A stretch of 64,000 nucleotides of DNA from Leptotrichia sp. HSP-342 (GTDB lineage: Bacteria; Fusobacteriota; Fusobacteriia; Fusobacteriales; Leptotrichiaceae): assembly GCF_041199995.1 (NCBI RefSeq), contig NZ_CP165646.1, positions 1,116,001 through 1,180,000 on the forward strand, read 5' to 3'. The notes beneath the pieces were generated by a model. It was not told where the DNA came from, searched no databases, and saw nothing but the letters and a program-made list of their open reading frames with translations. Position 1 is the stretch's first letter; every line of letters begins with the position of its first letter. Shown here one piece after another: positions 1-9,181 of this stretch. Both the position numbers and the translations under genes were made by a program.

Positions 1-121
1 TATTTATATGGTAGCAAATAGTTAGAAATAATTATATAAAATATAAAAAAAGTCAAAAAATACTGTATTAACAGAACTTTATAAATAACTAAAATTTTTA
101 TATTAATCAAGGAGCGGATTT

Positions 122-529
122 ATGAAAACTTCTGATTTGAAAAAGAAGAGCTTTAAACTTCGAGTTTATTATTACGATACTGATAAAATGGGAGTTGTAT
201 ACCATTCAAATTATCTGAAATGGATGGAAATGGCACGAACTGAGTATTTTAGGGATGTTTTTCCATATAAGAATATGGAAGATATGGGATTTATTTTACC
301 AGTAAAGACCCTAAATATTGAATATATTAATTCTGCAAAATACGATGAAGAAATTGAAGTTTCTGTGAAAATTGAAGAAATAAACAATATTAAAATCAGA
401 TTTTCTTATGAAATGTACAATTCAGACGGAGTTTTAAAGGCAAAGGCTGAAACAGTAAATGTTTTTGTGGATGAAAATGGGAAATTGAAAAGAATTTCAA
501 ATGAGTTACTGGAAGAACTTATTAAATAA
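122..529 (+). CDS. YbgC/FadM-type acyl-CoA thioesterase (hotdog fold)
   Basis: 135-residue single-domain hotdog thioesterase. The N-terminal motif YYYDTDKMGVVYHSNYLKW followed by EMARTEYFRD is the family signature; the Asp of the DTD motif is the expected catalytic residue. Family members hydrolyse short-chain or hydroxyacyl-CoA thioesters in the cytoplasm and are often linked to envelope lipid metabolism. The ATG at 122 is preceded by AAGGAG at 109-114, which fixes the start. rpiB follows after about 50 nt on the same strand, so the two may be co-transcribed. Substrate cannot be read from sequence. Confidence 0.9.
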   Translation: MKTSDLKKKSFKLRVYYYDTDKMGVVYHSNYLKWMEMARTEYFRDVFPYKNMEDMGFILPVKTLNIEYINSAKYDEEIEVSVKIEEINNIKIRFSYEMYNSDGVLKAKAETVNVFVDENGKLKRISNELLEELIK

Positions 530-580
530 AATTTAAGATTATTAAATAACTTATTATTAAGAAGAAAAGAGGCTTTACAA

Positions 581-1009
581 ATGAAAATAGCGATTGGAAA
601 TGATCATGCAGGAGTAGAATTTAAGAATAAAATTATGAAAGAACTTAGAAGCAAGGGGTATGAAGTTGTGAATGTGGGAACTGATACGTTGGATTCAGTT
701 GATTATCCTGATATTGCTAAGGAAGTTAGTAAAAAAGTTTTGGATGAGGAAGTTAACTTTGGAATTTTGATTTGTGGGACTGGAATTGGAATTTCTATTG
801 CTGCAAATAAAATAAAAGGAATTCGTGCGGCTCTTTGTCACAATGAATATACAGCAAAACTTTCAAGGCTTCATAATAATGCAAATATAATAGCGTTAGG
901 AGCTAGAGTTTTAGGAGAAGATTTAGGACTGGCATGTGTTGAAGCGTTTGTAAATACAGAGTTTGAAGGTGGCAGACATGCTAAAAGAGTTGGGAAAATA
1001 GAATTATAA
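581..1009 (+). CDS. rpiB: Ribose-5-phosphate isomerase B
   Basis: 142 residues, the usual RpiB length. It interconverts ribose 5-phosphate and ribulose 5-phosphate in the non-oxidative pentose phosphate pathway. Visible marks are the N-terminal KIAIGNDHAG, the ICGTGIGISIAANK loop carrying the catalytic Cys, and HNEYTAKLSRLHNNANIIAL with the substrate-binding His and Arg. LacA/RpiB relatives act on other sugar phosphates (galactose 6-phosphate isomerase), but those are two-subunit systems with a paired gene, which is absent here. A strong hairpin terminator lies about 105 nt downstream. Confidence 0.93.
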   Translation: MKIAIGNDHAGVEFKNKIMKELRSKGYEVVNVGTDTLDSVDYPDIAKEVSKKVLDEEVNFGILICGTGIGISIAANKIKGIRAALCHNEYTAKLSRLHNNANIIALGARVLGEDLGLACVEAFVNTEFEGGRHAKRVGKIEL

Positions 1010-1113
1010 TTTAGAAAATATATTAAAAGATTCTAATTAAATTTTATCGTTAAATATTTGTTAGACTTTTTCGGAAATTACTAAGGTTTAACAAAAAAAT
1101 ATTATTATAAAAT

Positions 1114-1135
1114 AAGGGGTCTTGACCCCTTTTCA
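1114..1135 (+). terminator. Rho-independent terminator after rpiB
   Basis: Perfect 8-bp stem AAGGGGTC/GACCCCTT (1114-1121 with 1124-1131) running into a short T-run. It separates the thioesterase-rpiB pair from the HIT gene. The dinucleotide loop means the innermost pairs probably open. Confidence 0.7.
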
Positions 1136-1169
1136 AAATTTAAAAAAATAAAATAAGGAAGTGATTTTT

Positions 1170-1511
1170 ATGTCAACAATTTTTAAAAAGATAATAGATA
1201 AGGAAATACCAGCAAATATTGTATATGAAGATGAAGAGTTCTTGGCTTTTCATGATATAAATCCAGCGGCAAAAGTTCATGTGCTTGTAATTCCAAAAAA
1301 GGAAATTAAAAATTTGGATGCAGCGACTGAGGAAGATGCTTTGCTGCTTGGTAAATTGCAGTTGACTGTGGCAAAAGTGGCTAGAATTCTGGAATTGGAT
1401 AAAGATGGGTATAGAGTTATAACTAACATTGGGGATAATGGTGGACAGGAAGTTTATCATATTCATTACCATATTTTAGGTGGAGAAAAATTACCAGTTA
1501 CATTGAAATAG
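1170..1511 (+). CDS. HIT-family (HINT-like) nucleotide hydrolase/transferase
   Basis: 113 residues from the ATG at 1170. A GTG nine bases upstream (1161) is in frame, but AAGGAAGTGA at 1155-1164 is correctly spaced only for the ATG. The protein has the HINT layout: N-terminal IFKKIIDKEIPANIVYEDE, the AAKVHVLVIPK strand, and the histidine triad HIHYHILGG near the C terminus. Family members hydrolyse adenosine phosphoramidates and similar nucleotide adducts. It stands alone behind a terminator. Small size and intact triad make this secure at family level; the physiological substrate is unknown. Confidence 0.93.
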   Translation: MSTIFKKIIDKEIPANIVYEDEEFLAFHDINPAAKVHVLVIPKKEIKNLDAATEEDALLLGKLQLTVAKVARILELDKDGYRVITNIGDNGGQEVYHIHYHILGGEKLPVTLK

Positions 1512-1547
1512 AAACAGTAAAATTTTCTAAAATTATGGAGGAAGTGA

Positions 1548-3731
1548 ATGAAAAGCAGACTTTCTAAAATTGTAATTTTTGTCTTTCTTGTGGCAAATCT
1601 GGGAATGGCTGAATATATAAAAAAAGATAATGCTGTTTACTATAAGGATGAAATATGGCAGGCAGATGAGAAAAAGGTAAATGATGCGGATTTTAAAACA
1701 TTTCTAGAATTGAATAAGATTTATGGGAAAGATAATAAAAATGTTTTTTATGGAGACGAAAAACTAGAAAATGCAGATTTTAAAACATTTCAGGCAGTTG
1801 GAGAAAATATTGGAAGAGATAAAGATAACTTTTATTGGTATAATCAGAAAGTAAAAATAAATCCAAAAGATTTTAAACTTTATGAAAATAAGGATAAAAT
1901 AGTATATTTTAGAAATAATGGGAAAATATATGATTTAAAAGGATTAGATGAACTTAATGGAATTGAAGATGTAGATACTTTTGAAGTATTGGATGATGAA
2001 TATTCAAGAGATAAATATAATATTTATTATGGTGGAGTAACTTTGTCTGATGTGGATATGGATACTTTTCAGATAATAATGCAAGATACTTATGCGAAAG
2101 ATAAAAACAAGGTGTATTATGGTTCAAGACCAATAAGGGAAGTGAATCCAAAAACAGTAAAAATTTTAAGTGAAATTTACTTGAAAGATGATAAAAGTGT
2201 ATTTACAAAATATGGGAAAATTAAAAATGCTGATTTGAACAGTTTTGAAGTTTTAGGAGAAATGCATATTTACGCAAAAGATAATAAAAATGTTTATTTA
2301 TTTGGTGAAATAATTAAAAAAGCAGATCCTAGAACTTTTGAAATAATTTCAGAAAAAGATTTTGCAACGTATTCAAAAGATAAAGATAAAGTTTATATTT
2401 CTGGAATGGAAATAAAAGGAGCAGATTCAAAAACATTTGAAAAATTAGAAAAATCAACTTTTTATTCAAAAGATAAAAATAACTTGTACTATCAAGAAGT
2501 AAAAATTGATGAAATTAGAGATAATTTAGAAAATATGAGTGCTGGAGTGCTTGATATTATAAAAAATGGAAATAGAATTTATGCTAATGGAAATAGTCTT
2601 GATATAGAAAATCCAGAAAATTTTAAAATAATAAAAAATGATTATTACAGTGATCCAAATATAATTTATGGAAAAAACAACAAAAATATATACGTAATTA
2701 TAGGAAATGGACAAAAAATTCGTAGTAAAGTAATAAAAGATGCGGACATAGACTCTTTTGAAATAATGGAAATTGGTGCATATTCACGAGATAAAAATAA
2801 TATTTATTTTACGTATTCTGATGTTGTGAAAATGAAAGATGTAGACAAAGGCAGTTTTACTATTGGAGAACATGGCTTTTCGTATGATAAGAACAGTGTT
2901 TATTTTTATGGAAAAAAGATAGATGGGATAAGTCCAAAAGGATTTAAAATTGTTGATTTAGCTGTTAATTCTGGGGAGCCTGTAACATTTGCACTATTGA
3001 CAGACAGTAAAAATTTATATAAATTTATTTATGAATTTGATCCTGAAACGTATAAATTGAAAAATACAAAATTGGTTACTGTAACGAATGTAAAAGTAGA
3101 TGCTCCGAGTTTTGAGATTGTTAAAGAAGACACGGGAAGTTATTATAGGGATAATGACAGCGTTTTTTATTATGATATGAATAAAAATGAACTAAGAAAA
3201 GTCGAAGGTAGTAGTAGCAAAAGCTTTATTGAAATGGATAATTTTTTTGCAAAGGATAATAAAAATGTCTATTATCTTGGGAAACAAATTAGAAATATCA
3301 GTTCAGAAGGATTAAAATTTGTTGGTCCAGATATTTTTAAAAATAAAAATAGTGTATATTTTTGGAAAGATGAAACTGGGACAGGAGATTATGAAATAAT
3401 ACCTTTAAATTTTGACAGTGCTTCATTTGATATAGCGAATAAGGATACGAGTAATTATTTTAAAGATAAAAATGGAATTTATTATCTTGATTACGGTAAA
3501 TTGTTAAATTCGGAATCGAAGGACATTCAAAATGCCTTTATTAAACTTGAAGGAGTTGATATGCCAACATTTAAAGCGTTTGGATATGGGTATTCCAAAG
3601 ATAAGAATAGAGTTTATTGTGGATATAAGGAATTTAAAGGGGTGGATGTGCCAAGTTTTACTGTCATGCGGGAAGATGAGGGAGTTGTAGTTAAGGATAA
3701 AAATAGGACTTATGAAAATGAATGTGAGTGA
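1548..3731 (+). CDS. Secreted DKNYY-repeat protein, copy 1
   Basis: 727 residues. Residues 1-21 form a signal peptide ending in LGMA. The rest is about 18 imperfect repeats of roughly 35-45 residues built on YxKDKNxVYY followed by a turn and xxADxxSFE, the DKNYY family pattern. The only cysteines seen lie near the C terminus (VYCGYKEF and the final ENECE) and are conserved in the downstream paralogue, so a disulfide closing the last repeats is likely. ATG 1548 follows GGAGGAAG. No catalytic motif is visible; function is unknown, and a surface or periplasmic solenoid is an inference. The first 60 codons are nearly identical to those of the next gene. Confidence 0.85.
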   Translation: MKSRLSKIVIFVFLVANLGMAEYIKKDNAVYYKDEIWQADEKKVNDADFKTFLELNKIYGKDNKNVFYGDEKLENADFKTFQAVGENIGRDKDNFYWYNQKVKINPKDFKLYENKDKIVYFRNNGKIYDLKGLDELNGIEDVDTFEVLDDEYSRDKYNIYYGGVTLSDVDMDTFQIIMQDTYAKDKNKVYYGSRPIREVNPKTVKILSEIYLKDDKSVFTKYGKIKNADLNSFEVLGEMHIYAKDNKNVYLFGEIIKKADPRTFEIISEKDFATYSKDKDKVYISGMEIKGADSKTFEKLEKSTFYSKDKNNLYYQEVKIDEIRDNLENMSAGVLDIIKNGNRIYANGNSLDIENPENFKIIKNDYYSDPNIIYGKNNKNIYVIIGNGQKIRSKVIKDADIDSFEIMEIGAYSRDKNNIYFTYSDVVKMKDVDKGSFTIGEHGFSYDKNSVYFYGKKIDGISPKGFKIVDLAVNSGEPVTFALLTDSKNLYKFIYEFDPETYKLKNTKLVTVTNVKVDAPSFEIVKEDTGSYYRDNDSVFYYDMNKNELRKVEGSSSKSFIEMDNFFAKDNKNVYYLGKQIRNISSEGLKFVGPDIFKNKNSVYFWKDETGTGDYEIIPLNFDSASFDIANKDTSNYFKDKNGIYYLDYGKLLNSESKDIQNAFIKLEGVDMPTFKAFGYGYSKDKNRVYCGYKEFKGVDVPSFTVMREDEGVVVKDKNRTYENECE

Positions 3732-3894
3732 CAAGTAAAAATTATTTTGAGTTATATTTTGGTAAGATTGCTTTAAAATAGAATTTAGAAATCATAATTG
3801 TCCTGCTAAAATTCTTTTTAATTATCTGATTTAATTTTGAAAGGTTTTAAATGTTTTTTGATAAATTGTTTAAAAAAGGAGTTGGAGAATTTTT

Positions 3895-6102
3895 ATGAAA
3901 AGCAAACTTTCTAAAATTGTAATTCTTGTCTTTCTTGTGGCAAATCTAGGAATGGCTGAATATATAAAAAAAGATAATGCTGTTTATTATAAGGATGAAA
4001 TATGGCAGGCTGATGAAAAAAAGGTAAATGATGCGGATTTTAAAACATTTGTGAAATTAAATGATATTTATGGAAAAGATGGGAAAAGAGTTTTTTATCT
4101 TGATGAGAAGTTAGATGGTGCTGATGTTCGGTCTTTTCAGGTAATTGGAGAAGTCAGTGGAAAAGATAAAAAATATATTTATAATTATGATGAAAAAATG
4201 GAGATAAATCCGAAAGATTTCAAACTTTATAGAAATAAAGACAAACTTCTGTATTTTAGAAATAATGGTAAACTGTATATTGGAGGAAGTTTTCTTGAAG
4301 TTGAATATATTCAGGATTTGGACAGTTTTGAGGCAATTGATCAAGGTTATTCAAAGGACAAGTATAATATTTATTATGCTGGAACGCCAATATATGATGT
4401 TGATAAAAGTACATTTCAGATAATAATGCCTGATTATTACGCAAAAGACAAGAATAATGTGTACAGTGGCTATGATAAAATAAAAGATGCGAATCCTGAT
4501 ACGATAAAAATATTAAATGAGGTTTACTTGAAGGATGATAAAAATGTATTTCTGAATTTTGGTCAAAAAATAGAAAATGTCGATGTGGCTGCTTTTCAAG
4601 CGATAGAAGGAAATGTAGCTTATGGAAAAGATAAAAATAATGTCTACTATCTTGGTGAAAAAATAAAAGGAGCTGATGCAAAATCTTTTGAAGTTATTTT
4701 AGAGCCTAGCGATCTTATTCAGATGTATTCAAAAGATAAAAATAGTATCTTTATAGGAGGACTAAAAATAAAAGAGGCTGATTTGAAAACTTTTGAAAGA
4801 CTTTCTGGAACAACTTATTATTCAAAGGATAAAAATAACTTGTACTATCAAGAAGTGAAAATTGATAAAATTGACAATAAAAATCTTAAAATTTTGTATT
4901 CTGATGGAATTGACTTGGTAAAAAATGGAAATAAAATTTTTTCAGAAGGGAAAAAATTGAATATAAAAAATCCAAAAACTTTTGAAATAATTTCGAATGA
5001 ATATAATAGTGTTCCAAGTTTGATTTATGGAAAAGATGATAAAAATGTATATGCAATTACAAGATTTGATGAAGTTTATTCAAGTAAAATAATAAAAAAT
5101 GCAGATGTAAATTCTTTTGAAATAATGAAAAATAATATGTATACAAAAGATAAAAATAATATTTATTTTACACGAAATGATGTTGTAAAGTTAGAAGGTG
5201 CTGATAAAGATAGTTTCGTTATTCAAGAAAATGATAATGACTTTTCTTATGATAAAAATAATGTATATTTTATGGGAAAAAAGATAAACGGAATAAATTC
5301 TAATGAATTTAGAATTATAGATTTGAATAACAAAAATGAATCTTTCTATTTCCTGACTGACAATAAAAATTTATATAAATTGATTACTATTTTTGATGAA
5401 GATAGTGGTAAAATTGTAAAAACTAAGTTAGTTACCATAGAAAATCCAAAAGTGGATACTAAAAGTTTTGAGGTGATAAATAAAAACTTTGATACTTATT
5501 ATAGAGATAAAAATTCTGTTTATTATTATGATGCGGATTTTGGCAAAGAATTGAAAAAAATGGAAGCAGCTGATAGTAACAGTTTTATAAGTTTGGAAGC
5601 AGACTTTGGAAAAGATGACAGGAATGTTTATTATAACGGAAATAAATTGGAAGGCGTAAATTCTGATGGACTTGAAATTTTAGATGAAAATGCTATAATT
5701 TTTAAAAATAAGGATGGAGTTTATCTTTTAAAAAATGACGAAAAAGTAAAGTATGAGCTTGTATCTTTAAATTTCGATAGTAATTCTTTTAAACCTGTCC
5801 ATAGACGAAGTAATTATTTCAAAGATAAGAACGGAATTTATTATCTTGATTTTTTTGATTTGGAATATTTAGATGTAAAGAAAGAAAAAGATATTCAAAG
5901 CAAATTTTTCTTTAAGATAGAAGATGCTGATGTTCCAACATTTAGAGAACTGCTATTTGATTTTGCAAAAGATAAGAACAAGATTTACTGTAAATATAAA
6001 GAAATTAAAGGTGCTGATGTTCAAAGTTTTTCTGTTGTGTCAGGAGACGAGGGAATTGTAATTAAAGATAAGAATAGAACTTATGAAAATGATTGTGAAT
6101 AA
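3895..6102 (+). CDS. Secreted DKNYY-repeat protein, copy 2
   Basis: 735 residues, same orientation and same architecture as the gene at 1548: signal peptide ending LGMA, about 18 DKNYY repeats, and a conserved two-Cys C-terminal segment (IYCKYKEI and final ENDCE). Similarity is highest at the extreme N terminus (signal peptide and first repeat almost identical at the DNA level) and lower in the middle, which suggests tandem duplication followed by divergence or local gene conversion at the 5' end. A 163-nt spacer with its own GGAGAA ribosome site separates the two, so they may be expressed independently. Role unknown. Confidence 0.85.
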   Translation: MKSKLSKIVILVFLVANLGMAEYIKKDNAVYYKDEIWQADEKKVNDADFKTFVKLNDIYGKDGKRVFYLDEKLDGADVRSFQVIGEVSGKDKKYIYNYDEKMEINPKDFKLYRNKDKLLYFRNNGKLYIGGSFLEVEYIQDLDSFEAIDQGYSKDKYNIYYAGTPIYDVDKSTFQIIMPDYYAKDKNNVYSGYDKIKDANPDTIKILNEVYLKDDKNVFLNFGQKIENVDVAAFQAIEGNVAYGKDKNNVYYLGEKIKGADAKSFEVILEPSDLIQMYSKDKNSIFIGGLKIKEADLKTFERLSGTTYYSKDKNNLYYQEVKIDKIDNKNLKILYSDGIDLVKNGNKIFSEGKKLNIKNPKTFEIISNEYNSVPSLIYGKDDKNVYAITRFDEVYSSKIIKNADVNSFEIMKNNMYTKDKNNIYFTRNDVVKLEGADKDSFVIQENDNDFSYDKNNVYFMGKKINGINSNEFRIIDLNNKNESFYFLTDNKNLYKLITIFDEDSGKIVKTKLVTIENPKVDTKSFEVINKNFDTYYRDKNSVYYYDADFGKELKKMEAADSNSFISLEADFGKDDRNVYYNGNKLEGVNSDGLEILDENAIIFKNKDGVYLLKNDEKVKYELVSLNFDSNSFKPVHRRSNYFKDKNGIYYLDFFDLEYLDVKKEKDIQSKFFFKIEDADVPTFRELLFDFAKDKNKIYCKYKEIKGADVQSFSVVSGDEGIVIKDKNRTYENDCE

Positions 6103-6138
6103 TTAAAGAAGTAAATTTAGAAAGTGAAAAAATAAAAA

Positions 6139-6909
6139 ATGAGAGATGTAATAGCAAGTCCAGATAACAAATTTTATAAATTGTTAAAAAAACTGGATAA
6201 AAAGAAGTATCGTGATGAAAACAGTATTTTTAAGGCTGAAGGTGAAAAATTTCTGAGCGAGAATATCAATTTTAATAAAATTATTGTGAAGGAATCGAAA
6301 TTTGAATATTTTGATGAAAGATATGAGATTTCTAAGCATGATAATTTGACGATTTTGAAAGATAATCTGTTTGATGAGGTTTCAACGCAGGAAAATAGTC
6401 AAGGAATAATTTTTTTATATTCTAAAAATTTGAATACAATTGAGGATATAAAGGGAGATGTGGTAATTCTGGATGATATCCAGGATCCGGGAAATGCTGG
6501 AACTATCATTAGAACAATGATTGCCGCAAACTTTCAGAATTTAATTCTGACAAAGGGTTCAGTAGATGTTTATAATCCAAAGACAGTACGTGCCACAATG
6601 AGTGGAATTTTCAAGTTGAATATAATTTATGAAACACCTGAAAAAATTGTGGAATTTTTGAATAATAAAAATTATTTGAAAATAGCGACGGCTTTACACG
6701 AAGATTCCATTTCTTATGAAAAAATCGAATTGTGGGAAAATAATGCGTTTATTTTTGGACACGAAGGTGGCGGAGTATCTGATTATCTAATAGAAAATTC
6801 TGATATAAAGGCAATTATTCCGATTTATGGGAATATAGAATCATTGAATGTGAGTGTGGCGACAGGGATTTTTCTTTATAAGATGAGGGAGAAATTACAA
6901 GGATTATAA
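6139..6909 (+). CDS. SpoU/TrmH-family RNA 2'-O-methyltransferase
   Basis: 256 residues. The C-terminal SPOUT domain carries the three family motifs: LDDIQDPGNAGTIIRT (motif 1), AFIFGHEGGGVSD (motif 2) and SLNVSVATGIFLYKM (motif 3), which build the trefoil-knot S-adenosylmethionine site. The N-terminal part (residues 1-90, starting VIASPDNKFYKLLKKL) resembles the substrate-binding L30e-like domain of RlmB/TsnR-type rRNA methyltransferases. The target nucleotide, 23S rRNA or tRNA, cannot be assigned. The Shine-Dalgarno site (GAAAGTGA) is weak. It begins 36 nt after the DKNYY gene. Confidence 0.88.
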   Translation: MRDVIASPDNKFYKLLKKLDKKKYRDENSIFKAEGEKFLSENINFNKIIVKESKFEYFDERYEISKHDNLTILKDNLFDEVSTQENSQGIIFLYSKNLNTIEDIKGDVVILDDIQDPGNAGTIIRTMIAANFQNLILTKGSVDVYNPKTVRATMSGIFKLNIIYETPEKIVEFLNNKNYLKIATALHEDSISYEKIELWENNAFIFGHEGGGVSDYLIENSDIKAIIPIYGNIESLNVSVATGIFLYKMREKLQGL

Positions 6910-7006
6910 AAATTGTGGAGATAATAATACGAGTGAAATTTTGTGATTATGCAAAATAATATAAATATTAATAAAGTTCGAAAAACTACATAAGGGGTGG
7001 GAAATA

Positions 7007-7891
7007 ATGGAGAATAATATACAAATATTTGAAGGTAAAAAAATTAGGTCTGTTTGGGATAATGAAAAGGAAGAGTGGTATTTTTCTGTTGTAGATGTTG
7101 TAGGAGCATTAACGGATAGTGTAAATGCTAGAGATTATTGGTATAAAATGAAAAAAAGAATGACAGATGAGGAAAAAAGTGAATTGTCGACAATTTGTCG
7201 ACAGTTGAAGTTAAAAGCACCTGATGGAAAAATGAGATTAACAGATGTTGCTGATATACAAGGAATTTTCCGAATTATTCAGTCAATTCCGTCTCCTAAG
7301 GCAGAGCCATTTAAAATGTGGCTGGCACAAGTGGGAAAAGACAGAATAGATGAAATTACAGATCCAGAACTAACTATTGACAGGGCATTGGAAACATATT
7401 TGAAAAAAGGATATTCAAAAGAATGGATAAATCAGAGATTACAGGCGATTCAAGTTAGAAAGGAATTGACAGATGCTTGGCAAGAGCATGGAGTAAAAAA
7501 GGGAATAGAATATGCAATTCTTACAGATGAAATTTCAAAGGCATGGTCTGGGATGGCAACTAGAGAATATAAAGATTTAAAAGGATTAAAAAAAGAGAAT
7601 TTAAGGGATAATATGTCAACTTTAGAACTTGTACTTAATATGCTTGCAGAAGCTACAACAACAGAATTAACTAATATTCATAATCCAAATGGCTTGGAAG
7701 AAAATAAAAAAGTTGCAAAACGAGGTGGAACAATAGCAGGAAATACTAGAAAAGAGATTGAAGCAGATACTGGAAAATCGGTTATTACAGCTAAAAATGC
7801 AGTAGATTTTTCTAAATTGATTGAGGATGTGGTAAAAGATATTCCTAATATAGTTAAAAATTGTAAAGATGAAGAAAAAAGCAAGGAGTGA
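7007..7891 (+). CDS. Bro-N domain (phage antirepressor-like) protein
   Basis: 294 residues. Residues 5-115 match the Bro-N fold: IFEGKKIRSVWD, then EEWYFSVVDVVGALTDS and RDYWYKMKKRM. Residues 115-290 are a helical region with WINQRLQAIQVRKELTDAW and the closing GGTIAGNTRKEIE and NAVDF segments seen in chromosomal Bro-N antirepressor and DinD-like proteins. Bro-N domains bind DNA and are typical of phage antirepressors, but no other phage gene lies nearby, so it may be a domesticated or stray regulator. The start follows GGGGTGGG, a good ribosome site. The TfoX-N gene begins 8 nt after its stop and is probably co-translated. Confidence 0.8.
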   Translation: MENNIQIFEGKKIRSVWDNEKEEWYFSVVDVVGALTDSVNARDYWYKMKKRMTDEEKSELSTICRQLKLKAPDGKMRLTDVADIQGIFRIIQSIPSPKAEPFKMWLAQVGKDRIDEITDPELTIDRALETYLKKGYSKEWINQRLQAIQVRKELTDAWQEHGVKKGIEYAILTDEISKAWSGMATREYKDLKGLKKENLRDNMSTLELVLNMLAEATTTELTNIHNPNGLEENKKVAKRGGTIAGNTRKEIEADTGKSVITAKNAVDFSKLIEDVVKDIPNIVKNCKDEEKSKE

Positions 7892-7898
7892 ATTAAAT

Positions 7899-8216
7899 AT
7901 GGCTTCAAGTAAAGAATATTTAAATTTTGTATTGGAACAGTTGTCGGAAGTGGAAAATATTAGATATAGAGCAATGATGGGAGAATATATTCTTTATTAT
8001 AGGGAAAAAGTTATTGGTGGGATTTATGATGACAGGTTTCTTGTAAAGGCTGTAAAATTGGCAAAAGAGCTTATGCCGAATGCTTTGCATGAAATTCCTT
8101 ATGAGGGGGCAAAGGAAATGTTGCTTGTTGATGATGTTGAAAATAAAGAGTTTTTGAAGAATTTATTTGAAGCAATGTATGATGAACTTCCTGTTTTTAA
8201 GAAAAAAAAGAAATAA
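7899..8216 (+). CDS. TfoX N-terminal domain family protein
   Basis: 105 residues from the ATG at 7899, chosen because AAGGAG at 7883-7888 is ideally placed; longer reading overlaps the upstream gene. The sequence MASSKEYLNFVLEQL...RAMMGEYILYYREKVIGGIYDDRFLVK, then LHEIPYEGAKEMLLVD, is the TfoX N-domain pattern. In proteobacteria TfoX regulates competence; short stand-alone versions are widespread and of unknown role. The lysine tail KKKKK ends the protein. It overlaps nothing and sits in a likely operon with the Bro-N gene and nfo. Confidence 0.85.
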   Translation: MASSKEYLNFVLEQLSEVENIRYRAMMGEYILYYREKVIGGIYDDRFLVKAVKLAKELMPNALHEIPYEGAKEMLLVDDVENKEFLKNLFEAMYDELPVFKKKKK

Positions 8217-8234
8217 TAGAAAGGTAAAATAGAA

Positions 8235-9158
8235 ATGTCGAAAAAAGAAATGTTTAAAATTGGATCACATGTGGGAATGAGTGGGAAAGATATGCTTTTG
8301 GGGTCGGTTAAGGAAGCGGTTTCTTATGGATCGAATACTTTTATGATTTATACTGGAGCACCACAGAATACACGGAGAAAGCCAATTGATGAGCTGAATA
8401 TTGAGGCTGGGCTTAAACTTATGAAGGAGAATAATATTGATATTGATGATATTGTTGTGCATGCTCCTTATATAATTAATCTTGGGAATGCTGTAAAGCC
8501 TGAAACTTTTGAGATTGCAGTGCAGTTTTTGAGAACGGAGATTGAAAGGACAGATGCTATTGGAGCGAAGAGAATTGTTCTTCATCCAGGTGCTCACGTT
8601 GGGGAAGGTGAAGAAGTTGGGATTAATAAGATTATTGAAGGACTGAATGAAGTTTTGACGAAAGATCAGAAAACGACTGTGGCACTTGAAACGATGGCTG
8701 GAAAAGGTACAGAATGCGGGAGAAGTTTTGAAGAAATTGCAAAAATTATTGATGGTGTGAAATTGAAGGATAAACTGACAGTATGTTTTGATACTTGCCA
8801 CGTTCACGACGCTGGATATGATATTGTAAATGATTTTGAAGGAGTTATCGAACAGTTTGATAAAATTGTTGGAATTGACAGAATTTCAGTAATTCACTTG
8901 AATGATAGTAAGAATGTGTGTGGTGCACATAAAGATAGGCATGAAAATATAGGATTTGGAAAAATTGGATTTGAAGTGTTAAATAAAATAGCACATTTTG
9001 AAAAATTTTCTCATTTGCCAAAAATTCTAGAAACGCCTTATGTGGCTTTGAGCGATGATAAAAAGGCTAAGAAAGTTCCGCCGTATAAATTTGAAATTGA
9101 GATGCTTAGAGCTGGGAAGTTTGATGAAAATGTGTTAGAAAAGATAAAAAATCAATAA
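8235..9158 (+). CDS. nfo: Endonuclease IV (AP endonuclease)
   Basis: 307 residues, slightly longer than E. coli Nfo (285). It cleaves 5' of abasic sites in base excision repair using a three-zinc centre. The metal-ligand motifs are all visible: HVGMSG near the N terminus, [45 protein letters not shown], and IHLNDSKN with [13 protein letters not shown]. It lies 18 nt after the TfoX-N gene and 23 nt before the nitroreductase, all on the same strand, so a short operon is likely. Confidence 0.95.
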   Translation: MSKKEMFKIGSHVGMSGKDMLLGSVKEAVSYGSNTFMIYTGAPQNTRRKPIDELNIEAGLKLMKENNIDIDDIVVHAPYIINLGNAVKPETFEIAVQFLRTEIERTDAIGAKRIVLHPGAHVGEGEEVGINKIIEGLNEVLTKDQKTTVALETMAGKGTECGRSFEEIAKIIDGVKLKDKLTVCFDTCHVHDAGYDIVNDFEGVIEQFDKIVGIDRISVIHLNDSKNVCGAHKDRHENIGFGKIGFEVLNKIAHFEKFSHLPKILETPYVALSDDKKAKKVPPYKFEIEMLRAGKFDENVLEKIKNQ

Positions 9159-9181
9159 GTTTTTGGAAAGAAGTGATAAAA

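Noticed and set aside
1..121. Possible tRNA or small RNA at the window start.
   Set aside because: No cloverleaf or strong stem; only A/T-rich leader before the thioesterase gene.
1548..6102. Regular spacing of similar DNA words resembling a CRISPR-like or tandem DNA repeat array.
   Set aside because: The periodicity is in the protein (DKNYY units) with codon-level variation; there are no identical repeats with unique spacers.
7007..8216. Possible prophage because of the Bro-N antirepressor-like gene.
   Set aside because: No integrase, structural, lysis or packaging genes and no att repeats nearby; neighbours are housekeeping genes.
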